Shown: positions 1 to 9,183, counted from the stretch's first letter. The stretch: DNA of 64,000 nucleotides from Litorivita sp040371945 (GCF_040371945.1 NZ_BAABWS010000001.1:992001-1056000), one strand, 5' to 3'. Notes: generated by a model from the letters alone, not told the origin. Made by a program: numbers and translations.

Positions 1-1
1 C

Positions 2-781
2 GGCAATCCAGGGGCAAAATACGCCCGCAACCGCCATAACATCGGCTTTATGGCGCTGGACGAAATTGCCCGTGACCATGGCTTCGCCCCGTGGCGTTCC
101 AAATTCCAAGGCCAGATCACCGAAGGCATGCTTGGCCGCGAAAAGGTGATCTTGCTCAAGCCCGAAACCTTCATGAACCTGTCGGGCCAATCGGTCGGCG
201 AGGCGATGCGGTTTTACAAACTGGCCCCCTCCGACGTGACGGTGTTTCACGACGAATTGGACCTCGCCCCAGCCCGCCTCAAACATAAAACCGGCGGCGG
301 CCATGCGGGCCACAACGGGCTGCGCTCGATCCACAGCCACATCGGCGAGAGCTATCACCGCATCCGCCTCGGCATCGGGCACCCTGGTCATAAGGACCGC
401 GTGGCGGGCTATGTCCTGTCGGATTTTGCCAAGGCAGACGAGGCGTGGCTGGATGACCTTTTGCGCGGCATTTGCGATGGCGCGCCTGCCCTCGCCGAAG
501 GGGACAGCGCCAGATTCTCCAATGCCGTCGCCCTGCGGGTGACCCCGCCGCGCTCTGGCGGCGGCACCAGCACGAAGAGCGGCAAACCCAAAGGCCCGCG
601 CGGTGATCGCCCGGGCCCCAAGCCCAACGCAAAGCCAAAGGTCCAAATCAAACCCGTCACCGGCAAGGCCAAACCGCAAAGCGATCAGGCGAAGGTGGAG
701 CCTGCCGCCATGGGTGACGAACCGGCCCAAAGCGGCATCGCGGGCAAGCTGCAACAACTGGCCAATAAGTTTCGCAGCTAG
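2..781 (+). CDS. pth: Peptidyl-tRNA hydrolase, 5' end outside window
   Basis: Hydrolyses peptidyl-tRNA released prematurely from ribosomes so the tRNA can be reused; cytoplasmic. The reading frame is already open at base 2 and begins with GNPG, the end of the N-terminal GLGNPG motif, so about seven codons lie before the window. The catalytic region is clear: NRHNIGF (catalytic His), FHDELDL (Asp) and GHNGLRSI (Asn). The last roughly 70 residues are a basic Pro/Lys-rich tail (KPKGPRGDRPGPK and similar) common in alphaproteobacterial Pth and probably disordered. The gene converges on trpB and both share a hairpin terminator. Confidence 0.95.
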   Translation, partial: GNPGAKYARNRHNIGFMALDEIARDHGFAPWRSKFQGQITEGMLGREKVILLKPETFMNLSGQSVGEAMRFYKLAPSDVTVFHDELDLAPARLKHKTGGGHAGHNGLRSIHSHIGESYHRIRLGIGHPGHKDRVAGYVLSDFAKADEAWLDDLLRGICDGAPALAEGDSARFSNAVALRVTPPRSGGGTSTKSGKPKGPRGDRPGPKPNAKPKVQIKPVTGKAKPQSDQAKVEPAAMGDEPAQSGIAGKLQQLANKFRS

Positions 782-794
782 AAAACGGCGCATA

Positions 795-832
795 AAAAAG
801 CCGCGCGCCGGAACCCCAGCGCGCGGCTTTTT
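795..832. terminator. Bidirectional intrinsic terminator, pth/trpB
   Basis: A perfect inverted repeat with arms at 795-808 and 819-832: a run of A, then a GC-rich arm, a 10-nt loop, the complementary arm and a run of T. Flanking A and T tracts make it work in both directions, as expected between two convergent genes. Confidence 0.9.
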
Positions 833-849
833 AGTGCAAATACGGGCGC

Positions 850-2085
850 TTACCCGCCGGTGTTGATCTCGACACCCAAGTGTTTGGCGACGGTGAAAAT
901 ATCCTTGTCGCCGCGCCCGCACATATTCATCACCAAGATATGATCCTTGGGCAATGTCGGCGCGATCTTCATCACATGGGCCAAGGCATGGCAGGGCTCA
1001 AGCGCCGGAATGATGCCTTCGGTGCGGCAGGAGAACTGGAACGCCTCCAGCGCCTCCTTGTCGGTGATCGACACATATTCCGCCCGCCCCGTTTCATGCA
1101 GCCAGCTATGCTCCGGCCCGATGCCCGGATAATCGAGACCGGCCGAAATCGAATGGCCTTCCAAAATCTGCCCGTCGTCATCTTGTAGCAAATAGGTGCG
1201 GTTGCCGTGCAAAACCCCCGGACGTCCGCCGGTCAGCGAGGCGCAATGCTGCATCGTCTCGTCCACGCCCTTGCCGCCCGCTTCGACCCCGATGATACGC
1301 ACGCTTTCGTCGTCAAGGAACGGATAGAACAGCCCCATCGCATTGGAGCCGCCGCCAATCGCCGCCACGAGGCTGTCGGGCAAACGCCCCTCGCCCTCTT
1401 GCTCGGCCATCTGCCAGCGCACTTCCTTGCCGATGATCGATTGGAAATCGCGCACCATCGCCGGATAGGGGTGCGGCCCCGCCACGGTGCCGATGCAATA
1501 GAAAGTATCGTCCACATTGGTCACCCAATCGCGCAGCGCATCATTCATCGCATCCTTGAGCGTGCCGCGCCCCGAAGTCACAGGCACCACCTCGGCCCCC
1601 AAAAGCCGCATGCGGAACACATTGGGCGCCTGACGCTCGACATCATGCGCGCCCATATAGACCACGCATTTGAGCCCGAATTTCGCGCAAACCGTCGCCG
1701 TGGCAACCCCGTGCTGCCCCGCGCCGGTTTCGGCAATGATCCGGCCCTTGCCCATACGGCGCGCCAAAATGATCTGCCCCAGCACGTTGTTGATCTTATG
1801 CGCGCCGGTGTGGTTGAGCTCGTCGCGCTTGAGGTAAATCTTCGCCCCGCCAAGCTCCTCGGTCATCCGGCTGGCAAAATACAGCGGGCTGGGACGGCCC
1901 ACATAATGCGTCCAAAGATCGTCCATCTCGGCCCAAAACGTCTCGTCGGTCTTGGCCTTTTCATACTCTTCCTCAAGGCTGAGGATCAGCGGCATCAAGG
2001 TCTCGGACACAAAGCGCCCGCCGAAAATCCCGAACCGGCCCTTCTCGTCCGGACCGTTCATGAAGCTGTTGAAAAGATCGTTCAT
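850..2085 (-). CDS. trpB: Tryptophan synthase beta chain
   Basis: Condenses indole with serine to give tryptophan, as the PLP-dependent beta subunit of the TrpAB complex. The PLP lysine lies in HTGAHKINN and the phosphate-binding glycine loop is GGGSNAMG. The start at 2085 (MNDLFNSFMNG) matches the family N-terminus and has a GGGAG ribosome-binding site about 8 nt upstream; an in-frame extension to 2136 lacks family similarity. The length of 411 aa is normal. It follows trpF on the same strand with a 140-nt gap; trpA is not adjacent in the window. Confidence 0.97.
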   Translation of the reverse strand: MNDLFNSFMNGPDEKGRFGIFGGRFVSETLMPLILSLEEEYEKAKTDETFWAEMDDLWTHYVGRPSPLYFASRMTEELGGAKIYLKRDELNHTGAHKINNVLGQIILARRMGKGRIIAETGAGQHGVATATVCAKFGLKCVVYMGAHDVERQAPNVFRMRLLGAEVVPVTSGRGTLKDAMNDALRDWVTNVDDTFYCIGTVAGPHPYPAMVRDFQSIIGKEVRWQMAEQEGEGRLPDSLVAAIGGGSNAMGLFYPFLDDESVRIIGVEAGGKGVDETMQHCASLTGGRPGVLHGNRTYLLQDDDGQILEGHSISAGLDYPGIGPEHSWLHETGRAEYVSITDKEALEAFQFSCRTEGIIPALEPCHALAHVMKIAPTLPKDHILVMNMCGRGDKDIFTVAKHLGVEINTGG

Positions 2086-2225
2086 CTGGCTGCTCCCTTG
2101 CGCGTTGCCCTGCGATGTAGCGCATGCGCCCTGCACGGTAAAGCGGCTGCGCCAAAATCGCGCGCCCGCCTTGCTGATTCTACAAATATCCCCGCCGGAG
2201 GCTCCCCAAACCGGCCGCGCGCGGA

Positions 2226-2918
2226 TCAGCGCAATTTGGGCACCAAAGGCGCATCATCCGCCCCCGCGCGCCCCGCGCCCATCGCCGCCGCGACAAAGGC
2301 GCGGATCTTGCCCGCATCCTTGACGCCCGGCGCGCTTTCCACGCCCGAGGACACATCGACCTGCCGCGCGCCGGTGCGCGCGATGGCCTCGGCGACATTG
2401 CCCGCATGCAAACCGCCCGCCAGCATCCAAGGCCGCGTCCAGTATTTGCGCTGCACCAACTGCCAATCGAAGCGCAATCCGTTCCCGCCCGGAAGCGCCG
2501 CGCCCTTGGGCGGTTTGGCATCGATGAGCAGTTGATCGGCCACCTGCGCATAAAGATCAATCAGCGGCAGGTCCGCGGCATCCGCCACACCCACCGCTTT
2601 CATCACCGGCAATCCGTAGCGCGCCTTGATCTGCGCCACCCGCTCGGGGCTTTCATGCCCGTGAAGCTGCAACATATCGAGCGGCACCTCTGCGGTGATC
2701 CGGTCCAATGCCGCGTCATCGGCGTCCACAACCAATGCCACCTTGGCCAGCCCCACAGGGGCCAGAAGCGCCAGATCACGCGCTCGGGCCACGCTCACAT
2801 GGCGCGGGGATTTTTCAAAGAAAACAAAACCGGCATAGGCCGCGCCCGCCTCGGCAACGGCTTCGATCTCTGCGGGCCGTTTGAGCCCGCAGATTTTCAC
2901 ACGAATGTCAGATGTCAT
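2226..2918 (-). CDS. trpF: Phosphoribosylanthranilate isomerase
   Basis: Third step of tryptophan synthesis, the Amadori rearrangement of phosphoribosylanthranilate to CdRP. It is a 230-aa TIM barrel. The catalytic Cys lies in VKICGLKRP near the N-terminus, the catalytic Asp in LLIDAKPP, and the phosphate-binding end in AGGLHAGNV and VDVSSGVES. It starts 9 nt after the LapA-domain gene, so it most likely belongs to the ihfB-lapA-trpF-trpB transcription unit, an arrangement seen in other Rhodobacteraceae. Confidence 0.96.
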   Translation of the reverse strand: MTSDIRVKICGLKRPAEIEAVAEAGAAYAGFVFFEKSPRHVSVARARDLALLAPVGLAKVALVVDADDAALDRITAEVPLDMLQLHGHESPERVAQIKARYGLPVMKAVGVADAADLPLIDLYAQVADQLLIDAKPPKGAALPGGNGLRFDWQLVQRKYWTRPWMLAGGLHAGNVAEAIARTGARQVDVSSGVESAPGVKDAGKIRAFVAAAMGAGRAGADDAPLVPKLR

Positions 2919-2927
2919 AACGGCGCC

Positions 2928-3278
2928 TCAGCTGGCCTCGTCGAGCAGGGCGAGAACCTCGTCCTTGCCCTCGTCGCGCTGGCCTTTGACACGGCGCAAT
3001 TCGCGCTCGAGCTGCTTGACCTCGCCATGCTTGCGGCGCGCCTCCGAGCGGTGCTTATGCTCGCGCATCCACTCCCAGACAAAACCGATCACCAGCCCCG
3101 CGATGATGCCGCCAAAAATCACCAAAAACAGCGGCATGGAGACCGACGGATTGAGCGCGGAATAGACCGCCAATTCTTCGGGCAGCACCTTTACGGTGAC
3201 CATCTGGCGGTTGGCCAAAGCAATAGAGATCAGGGCCAGCGCAAAGATAGCGATGGAGGCGTAGCGGATATAGCGCAT
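2928..3278 (-). CDS. lapA: LapA-domain inner-membrane protein
   Basis: Small membrane protein of the LapA (DUF1049) family; in E. coli LapA/LapB help assemble lipopolysaccharide, but the role of this copy is not shown. Of 116 aa, residues about 5-22 form one membrane helix and about 46-69 a second. A charged coiled-coil-like C-terminus follows (about 70-110, many Lys/Glu/Arg). It lies 3 nt after ihfB and 9 nt before trpF, so it is co-transcribed with them. The symbol follows the domain, not a proven function. Confidence 0.8.
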   Translation of the reverse strand: MRYIRYASIAIFALALISIALANRQMVTVKVLPEELAVYSALNPSVSMPLFLVIFGGIIAGLVIGFVWEWMREHKHRSEARRKHGEVKQLERELRRVKGQRDEGKDEVLALLDEAS

Positions 3279-3281
3279 GGA

Positions 3282-3563
3282 TTACTTCCCGTTCAGACGG
3301 TCCCGCAGCAGCTTACCGGTTTTGAAGAACGGAACGTGTTTCTCTTCGACCTGCACGGATTCGCCGGTGCGCGGGTTGCGCCCCAAGCGCGCGTCGCGCT
3401 TCTTCACCGAAAAGGCGCCAAAGCCGCGCAATTCCACACGGTCCCCGCGCGACATCGCATCGGTGATTTCTTCGAAGATGGTATTCACGATCCGCTCGAC
3501 GTCACGCTGATAGAGATGCGGGTTTTCGTCGGCAATTTTCTGGATTAGTTCCGATCGGATCAT
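3282..3563 (-). CDS. ihfB: Integration host factor subunit beta
   Basis: DNA-bending nucleoid protein that pairs with IhfA. The 93-aa HU-fold sequence begins MIRSELIQKIA and carries the DNA-contacting arm region RNPRTGE followed by PFFKTGK. The start at 3563 is chosen because the family begins at MIRSEL and a GGGGGA sequence lies about 8 nt upstream; the ORF extends 7 codons further without similarity. It is the first gene of the ihfB-lapA-trpF-trpB unit and lies downstream of rpsA, as in E. coli, but rpsA has its own terminator here. Confidence 0.96.
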   Translation of the reverse strand: MIRSELIQKIADENPHLYQRDVERIVNTIFEEITDAMSRGDRVELRGFGAFSVKKRDARLGRNPRTGESVQVEEKHVPFFKTGKLLRDRLNGK

Positions 3564-3900
3564 CGGTGTCCCCCCCGGGTTCAAAGTATTGGCACTACAC
3601 TGTTTTAACTCAGACTATAGAAACAATCTGGTCAGAGAGAAACACAAACGGCAAGGGGGAGGTGCGATTTCGCGTCACATTTCGGCGTGTTTACGTATTT
3701 TCCCCCGTCCGCCCCCCCGATTTTGGCACCGCTCACACCGCTGCACGCCCGCGCGAAGCATGCGCCGCCTGTGGAAAACCCATTGATTCGCATGTGAAAA
3801 GCACGCTGCACCGCAATGGCGGGATGGATCAGCACATAGAAAAACGGCCCCGCAGTCACCTGCGGGGCCGTCTCAAACATCTGCCTAAGCGGCGATGCGC
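3564..3900. other. ihfB-rpsA intergenic region
   Basis: 337 nt without a convincing gene. The end nearest rpsA holds the rpsA terminator (3840-3870). The remainder is the upstream region of ihfB and must carry its promoter, which I cannot place with confidence. A single DnaA-box-like 9-mer (TTTTCCACA on the minus strand, 3770-3778) is present; one copy is not significant. Confidence 0.6.
3840..3870 (-). terminator. rpsA intrinsic terminator
   Basis: Perfect 11-bp arms (3845-3855 and 3860-3870, GC-rich) with a 4-nt loop. On the minus strand the hairpin is followed by five T (3844-3840). It lies 31 nt past the rpsA stop codon and separates rpsA from ihfB transcription. Confidence 0.9.
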
Positions 3901-5580
3901 TTACTCGTCGCCCTTGAGCGCTGCGCCAAGGATATCGCCGAGCGATGCGCCCGAATCCGAGGAGCCATACTGCTCGACCGCTTCTTTCTCTTCGGCGATT
4001 TCACGCGCCTTGATCGAGAGGCCGAGACGGCGGGTTTTGCTGTCCACATTGGTAACGCGCACGTCAACCTTGTCACCGACCGAGAAACGCTCGGGGCGCT
4101 GTTCGGCACGGTCACGGCTGAGGTCGGAGCGGCGGATGAAGGACTTCATGCCTTCATATTCCACTTCGATGCCGCCATCCTCGATGGAGGTCACTTCCAC
4201 GGTCACGATCGAGCCGCGCTTCACGCCGCCAACCGCTTCGGAGAATTTGTCGCCGCCCAGAGCTTTGATCGAGAGCGAGATACGCTCTTTGTCGATGTCC
4301 ACTTCGGAGACAACGGCCTGAACCATGTCGCCTTTGCGGTAGTTCTGGATCGCGTCTTCGCCGCGCTCGTCCCACGAGATGTCCGACAGGTGAACCATGC
4401 CGTCGATTTCGCCCGGCAAGCCGATAAACAGACCGAATTCGGTGATGTTCTTGACTTCGCCTTCGACTTCCGCGCCCTCGGGGTGGGTTTCTGCAAACAC
4501 TTCCCACGGGTTGCGCTGCGTCTGCTTGAGGCCAAGCGACACGCGGCGTTTTGCGGCGTCGATTTCCAGAACCATGACCTCAACCTCTTGCGAGGTGGAC
4601 ACGATTTTGCCCGGATGGACGTTTTTCTTGGTCCAGGACATTTCGGAGACGTGCACGAGACCCTCGACACCGGGCTCCAGCTCCACAAAGGCGCCGTAGT
4701 CGGTGATGTTGGTGACGCGGCCGGTGTGAACCGATTCCAGCGGGTATTTGCCAGCAACCAGATCCCACGGATCGTCTTGCAACTGCTTCATGCCCAAGGA
4801 GATGCGGTGCGTGTCTTTGTTGATCTTGATGACCTGAACATTCACCGTCTCGCCGATCGCAAGGATTTCGGATGGGTGGTTCACACGGCGCCATGCCATG
4901 TCGGTCACGTGCAGCAGGCCGTCAACGCCGCCGAGGTCGACGAATGCGCCGTATTCGGTGATGTTTTTGACAACGCCTTCAACAGCCTGACCTTCGGTGA
5001 GGTTGCCGATGACTTCGGCGCGCTGCTCGGCGCGGCTCTCTTCGAGGATCGCACGGCGCGAGACAACGATGTTGCCACGGCGACGGTCCATTTTGAGAAT
5101 CTGGAACGGCTGCTTGAGACCCATGAGCGGGCCCGCGTCGCGCACGGGGCGCACGTCAACTTGCGAGCCGGGCAAGAAGGCCACGGCGCCGCCGAGATCA
5201 ACGGTAAAGCCGCCTTTGACGCGGTTGAAGATGGCGCCTTCGACGCGCTCTTCGGCCGCATAGGCTTTTTCGAGGCGATCCCATGCTTCTTCACGGCGGG
5301 CCATCTCGCGCGAGATGACGGCTTCGCCGCGGGCGTTTTCAGCCGAGCGCAGGAAGACTTCCACTTCGTCGCCAACGGCGATTTCAGGTGCTTCACCAGG
5401 ATTTGCGAATTCTTTAAGCTCGACACGGCCTTCCATTTTGTAGCCGACGTCGATGATGGCTTGGCCCGCTTCGATCGCGATCACCTTGCCTTTGACAACA
5501 CTGCCCTCTTCGGGTGTGTCCATTTCGAAGCTTTCATTCAGGAGGGCTTCGAATTCCTCCATAGATACGTTCTGAGCCAT
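3901..5580 (-). CDS. rpsA: 30S ribosomal protein S1
   Basis: Binds mRNA on the 30S subunit during initiation. 559 aa with six S1/OB-fold repeats, seen as recurring blocks such as VVKNITEYGAFVDLGG, GRVTNITDYGAFVELE and EVKNITEFGLFIGLPG. The start at 5580 (MAQNVSMEEFEALL) matches the family; an upstream extension of 24 codons is unrelated. An AAAGGA sequence lies upstream, rather far from the ATG, which is not unusual because S1 mRNAs often have atypical initiation regions. The gene is downstream of cmk as in many proteobacteria, but a BLUF gene lies between them. Confidence 0.97.
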   Translation of the reverse strand: MAQNVSMEEFEALLNESFEMDTPEEGSVVKGKVIAIEAGQAIIDVGYKMEGRVELKEFANPGEAPEIAVGDEVEVFLRSAENARGEAVISREMARREEAWDRLEKAYAAEERVEGAIFNRVKGGFTVDLGGAVAFLPGSQVDVRPVRDAGPLMGLKQPFQILKMDRRRGNIVVSRRAILEESRAEQRAEVIGNLTEGQAVEGVVKNITEYGAFVDLGGVDGLLHVTDMAWRRVNHPSEILAIGETVNVQVIKINKDTHRISLGMKQLQDDPWDLVAGKYPLESVHTGRVTNITDYGAFVELEPGVEGLVHVSEMSWTKKNVHPGKIVSTSQEVEVMVLEIDAAKRRVSLGLKQTQRNPWEVFAETHPEGAEVEGEVKNITEFGLFIGLPGEIDGMVHLSDISWDERGEDAIQNYRKGDMVQAVVSEVDIDKERISLSIKALGGDKFSEAVGGVKRGSIVTVEVTSIEDGGIEVEYEGMKSFIRRSDLSRDRAEQRPERFSVGDKVDVRVTNVDSKTRRLGLSIKAREIAEEKEAVEQYGSSDSGASLGDILGAALKGDE

Positions 5581-5833
5581 GTGGTCTCTGGTTTCCTTTA
5601 ACATATGTTTCTGGCCGTGCGGTTGTCTCCGCCGGTCTTGCGGTTTGGTCATATGGCGAATCGCAAAACAAAGAGGGCCGGAGGTCCGACCCTGCTCGAT
5701 CTCTCATGTTTTGCGGTGTTTTCACCGTCTCGACGAGGCGGCAGATACGCGCTTTGGCCAAGGAATGCAAGGGTTTCGGCCAGAAATCAGCGCTTTTGCC
5801 CGCGTGCCCCTGCCCGCCGTATGCCCGCGCGGC

Positions 5834-6322
5834 TTATGTGGCCGCATTCAACCGTGCGAAATACTGCTCTTCGCTCTCGCCCGCTTGGCGCGCATAGGGG
5901 AAGGCCGAGCCAAACTGCGCCGCATCACGCGCCGCTTGGGCCATTTCGACATATAGCTGGCGCGCCGATAGGGCGTCCACCTCGGGGCGCTGCCCCTGCG
6001 CATCAAGGCCAAAGCCAGCCAACTCGATGCCGATCAAATCATACCCCATCGACCACCCCTCAAAGGGGCTGCTTGGCTGCGCCTGCTCTTGGAGCAAAAT
6101 TTCGACCGAGTGGTGGCGCGGATCGGCCTTGATCCGCTCCATCAAGGCCTGCACCGCCGCCGTAGGACCGTGTAAGGCTTGGAAAAACTGCGTCTCGGCG
6201 CGCCAAAGATAGCCGCTGATCCCCACCTTGGGATTATGCGTCAAAGCCGCCTGCACGATCGCAAGGTTGGAGGAGTCGATTTCGGGCAAAAGCGCAAAGC
6301 TGCGATAGAGAAGTTGAAGCAT
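5834..6322 (-). CDS. BLUF-domain blue-light sensor
   Basis: Short BLUF protein that should bind FAD and sense blue light. In the 162-aa form starting at 6322, the photocycle residues keep canonical spacing: Tyr6 (LLYRS), Asn30 (THNPKVG) and Gln48 (FFQALHG), matching Tyr8/Asn32/Gln50 of PixD. DPRHHSV and GWSM (Trp90/Met92) complete the domain. The C-terminal 60 residues are helical and have no recognised output domain, so it probably acts by protein-protein contact. Upstream GTG and TTG codons are in frame, but ATG at 6322 fits the family. It sits between cmk and rpsA on the same strand; no partner EAL or DNA-binding gene is adjacent. Confidence 0.88.
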   Translation of the reverse strand: MLQLLYRSFALLPEIDSSNLAIVQAALTHNPKVGISGYLWRAETQFFQALHGPTAAVQALMERIKADPRHHSVEILLQEQAQPSSPFEGWSMGYDLIGIELAGFGLDAQGQRPEVDALSARQLYVEMAQAARDAAQFGSAFPYARQAGESEEQYFARLNAAT

Positions 6323-6393
6323 TCCGACACTGTGGCGCACAACAGGCTGTGCGGTCAATTCACATTTATCGCTCGGCGGCAGGGGCTTAGGCC

Positions 6394-7002
6394 TTAGCCG
6401 CGCTTTGCCTCGATATGGGCAATGGCCTGCGCGACGGCCTCATTGATGCTCATCTGCGACGTGTCCAAAATCACCGCATCCTCGGCCGGTTTGAGCGGCG
6501 CCGCCGCGCGGGCGCTGTCGCGCGCATCGCGTTCGCGCAAATCCGCCAGAACGCTCTCGTAGCTCACATCATGGCCTGTCTCGCTAAGTTCCTTGAACCG
6601 GCGCGTGGCGCGGATGTCGTCATTGGCGGTCACAAACAATTTCGCCTCCGCCTCGGGGCAAATCACCGTGCCAATGTCGCGCCCGTCCAACACCGCCCCG
6701 CCCGCGCGCCGCGCAAAGGCGCGCTGAAAATCGACCAAAGCGGCGCGCACTTCGGGAATGGCGGCAACGCGGCTGGCGGCTTGGGCCACATCGGGCGTGC
6801 GCAGATCGCCCGCCTCCAGATCCTCTGCGCGCAGGTTTTGCGCCGCCTCCAAAGGCGCTGTGCCATCCAAGGTGCGCCGCCCCGTCGCGCGATACAATAG
6901 CCCCGTATCGAGATGCGCAAAGCCGAAATGCGCGGCGACCGCTTTGGAAATCGTGCCCTTGCCTGCGGCTGCGGGTCCGTCGATTGCAATGGTGAACGCC
7001 AT
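6394..7002 (-). CDS. cmk: Cytidylate kinase
   Basis: Phosphorylates CMP and dCMP to the diphosphates. The 202-aa P-loop kinase starts MAFTIAIDGPAAAGKGT, the Walker A motif at its N-terminus, and has LDTGLLYRA and GRDIGTVICP as CMP-binding segments. Its length is slightly short of the typical 210-225 aa. It is upstream of the BLUF gene and rpsA, in the usual cmk-rpsA neighbourhood, and downstream of an unknown membrane protein and aroA on the same strand. Confidence 0.95.
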   Translation of the reverse strand: MAFTIAIDGPAAAGKGTISKAVAAHFGFAHLDTGLLYRATGRRTLDGTAPLEAAQNLRAEDLEAGDLRTPDVAQAASRVAAIPEVRAALVDFQRAFARRAGGAVLDGRDIGTVICPEAEAKLFVTANDDIRATRRFKELSETGHDVSYESVLADLRERDARDSARAAAPLKPAEDAVILDTSQMSINEAVAQAIAHIEAKRG

Positions 7003-7107
7003 TGTGCCTCTGCCTTACGTGAATGATCGGGACTTGTGTCTACCCCAAGCGCGCGGCGGCGTCACCCCTGATCGCGCTGGCCGCGGCGCGGCGTGCGCAG
7101 GGGCCCG

Positions 7108-7767
7108 TCACTCTCCGGCTTCGGGGAACATCCCGCGCATCGGATCCTTGCGGCGCGATTTGAACGGCGCGGGCGCGGCGCTTTGCGCGGGCGCCTCAGG
7201 CGGATCATATTCGCCGTCTCGCGGATCAAGCGACATATAGCCAAAGCGTTTCAACGCGCGCTGCAACCGCCGCTTCGACATCCACACCCGCGCCGCGCCA
7301 AACAGCAGCGCGCAGATACAGACCGTCACCGCAACGGATTTCACAAAGGTCAAAAACCCCGCAAAAGCGATGGTAGAGGACGGCACAAGATCGGGGTGAG
7401 AGGTCAGCATCGTGCTCACCAAAGCGTTCTCGCCGTAATCGGCCACCTCGCCGACCATGGCAAAGCCGATAATCACCCAACGCACACGGCCGCGATAGAG
7501 GATCATCGCCCCCAAAACGAAAACCGCCGCCAAGGTGATCGGGTAGAAGAGATCAAGCAAATGCTGCGGGCCAAGATAGACATCGCGCCCGCGCGCGCTC
7601 AGCGCGTTCAAATAGCTGCGCGCCGCCTCTTCGGTATAGCCCAAGGGCCGCAAATCAAACGGCAAAAGCCCCCCCGCCTCGGCCTTGATCTGCGGCAGGG
7701 TCCAAAACAACATCATGGCATAGAGCGCCATGGAAAGGGCAAAACAGGCCCAGAATGCTCGCGTCAT
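7108..7767 (-). CDS. Membrane protein of unknown function
   Basis: 219 aa with about four hydrophobic helices (near residues 5-24, 70-90, 93-112 and 130-155). A charged cytoplasmic tail follows, ending in a Pro/Ala-rich stretch. The loop after the first helix has the polar segment AARSYLNALSARGRDVYLGP. I do not recognise the family. The position between aroA and cmk on the same strand suggests loose co-transcription; nothing in the sequence indicates an enzyme. Confidence 0.75.
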   Translation of the reverse strand: MTRAFWACFALSMALYAMMLFWTLPQIKAEAGGLLPFDLRPLGYTEEAARSYLNALSARGRDVYLGPQHLLDLFYPITLAAVFVLGAMILYRGRVRWVIIGFAMVGEVADYGENALVSTMLTSHPDLVPSSTIAFAGFLTFVKSVAVTVCICALLFGAARVWMSKRRLQRALKRFGYMSLDPRDGEYDPPEAPAQSAAPAPFKSRRKDPMRGMFPEAGE

Positions 7768-7836
7768 ATAATCACCTCACACCGCGCATACTGACGCAAG
7801 GGAAAGGGTGTGTCAGCAGCTATGCCCTACCCGACG

Positions 7837-9183
7837 TCAGCTTCGGCGGATTTCCGCGCCAAGTGCCTTCATAAGAGGCTCGAACACCGGAAAAGACGTG
7901 GCAATCGGCGCGCCGTCGTCCACACGCACCGGCGCGTTCGAAGCCATGCCCATGATCATGAAAGACATGGCAATACGGTGGTCCAGATGGCTAACCGCTT
8001 CCATGCCGCCCGCGACATTGCCGTGGCCCGCGCCTTTGACGATCCACCAATCGGGGCCGTCCTCGACGGTGACTCCGCCCGCGCGCAGCCCCGAGGCCAT
8101 GGCCTCGATGCGGTCGCTTTCCTTGACGCGCAATTCCTTGACGCCGCGCATCACCGTATCGCCTTTGGCAAAGGCCGCGACGACGGACAGGACGGGGTAT
8201 TCATCGATCATCGAGGCCGCGCGTTCGGGCGGCACTTCGATGCCGTGCAAATCGGGCGAGAAGCGTGCGCGCAGGTCGGCCACAGGCTCGCCGCCCTCCT
8301 CGCGCAGGTTCTCGAAGGTCAGGTCCGCGCCCATTTCTTGCAAGGTGGTGAACAACCCCGCCCGCGTCGGGTTCAGCCCGATATTGGGCACCAAAACATC
8401 CGATCCGGGCACGATAAGCGCCGCGCAGACCGGAAAGGCCGCCGAACTGGGATCGCGCGGCACGACGATCTCTTGCGCCTTGAGTTCGGGCCGTCCGGTC
8501 AGTGTGATCACCCGCCCCTCATCCGTGACCTCGGTGATGATGGTCGCGCCAAATCCGGCGAGCATACGTTCGGTGTGATCGCGGGTGGCTTCTTTTTCGA
8601 TCACGACCGTTTGCCCCGGTGCATTCAGCCCCGCGAGCAAGACCGCCGATTTCACCTGCGCCGAGGGCACGGGCACCACATAGCGCACTGGCAATGGCTC
8701 TGGCGCGCCCACGATGGTCATCGGCAAACGCCCGCCCGCGCGGCCATAGGATTGCGCCCCGAACAGTGCCAGAGGGTCCGTCACCCGCGCCATCGGACGC
8801 CCGTTCAGGCTCGCATCACCGGTAAAGGTCGCGGTGATCGGCGACGTGGCCATCGCCCCCATAATGAGCCGCACGCCCGTGCCCGAATTGCCGCAATCAA
8901 TGACGTTTTCCGGCTCGGCAAACCCGCCAACGCCAACGCCGTAAACCCGCCAGTTCCCGCCGCCCAAATCCTCGACCTCTGCGCCAAAGGCCCGCATCGC
9001 CTTGGCGGTGTCGAGCACGTCTTCGCCCTCCAAAAGGCCCGAAATGCGCGTCTCGCCCACACACATCGCCCCAAGGATCAACGAGCGGTGCGAGATCGAC
9101 TTGTCGCCGGGCACATGGGCCTCGCCGGTCAAGGGACCGCAAGCGGCAGAAATCATCGGGATCGGGGTGCCATGAGAGGACAT
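7837..9183 (-). CDS. aroA: EPSP synthase (class II type)
   Basis: Transfers enolpyruvyl from PEP to shikimate-3-phosphate in the shikimate pathway. 448 aa from ATG 9183, preceded by AAGGAAG. Motifs PGDKSISHRS, LLEGEDVL, SAQVKSAVLLAGLN, RDPSSAAFP, ELRVKESDR and HLDHRIAMS resemble the Agrobacterium CP4-type class II enzymes. Gly101 in GNSGTG occupies the place of CP4 Ala100, the residue linked to glyphosate insensitivity, so this enzyme keeps the ordinary Gly. The ORF runs further upstream to 9336 without family similarity. Confidence 0.95.
   Translation of the reverse strand: MSSHGTPIPMISAACGPLTGEAHVPGDKSISHRSLILGAMCVGETRISGLLEGEDVLDTAKAMRAFGAEVEDLGGGNWRVYGVGVGGFAEPENVIDCGNSGTGVRLIMGAMATSPITATFTGDASLNGRPMARVTDPLALFGAQSYGRAGGRLPMTIVGAPEPLPVRYVVPVPSAQVKSAVLLAGLNAPGQTVVIEKEATRDHTERMLAGFGATIITEVTDEGRVITLTGRPELKAQEIVVPRDPSSAAFPVCAALIVPGSDVLVPNIGLNPTRAGLFTTLQEMGADLTFENLREEGGEPVADLRARFSPDLHGIEVPPERAASMIDEYPVLSVVAAFAKGDTVMRGVKELRVKESDRIEAMASGLRAGGVTVEDGPDWWIVKGAGHGNVAGGMEAVSHLDHRIAMSFMIMGMASNAPVRVDDGAPIATSFPVFEPLMKALGAEIRRS

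Noticed and set aside
1207..2535. Long open frame (442 codons) antisense to trpB and trpF
   Set aside because: It lies opposite two certain genes, has His/Arg/Ala-rich composition typical of GC-rich antisense frames and no family similarity.
3895..5601. 568-codon open frame opposite rpsA
   Set aside because: An exact shadow of rpsA; the sense strand encodes clear S1 repeats.
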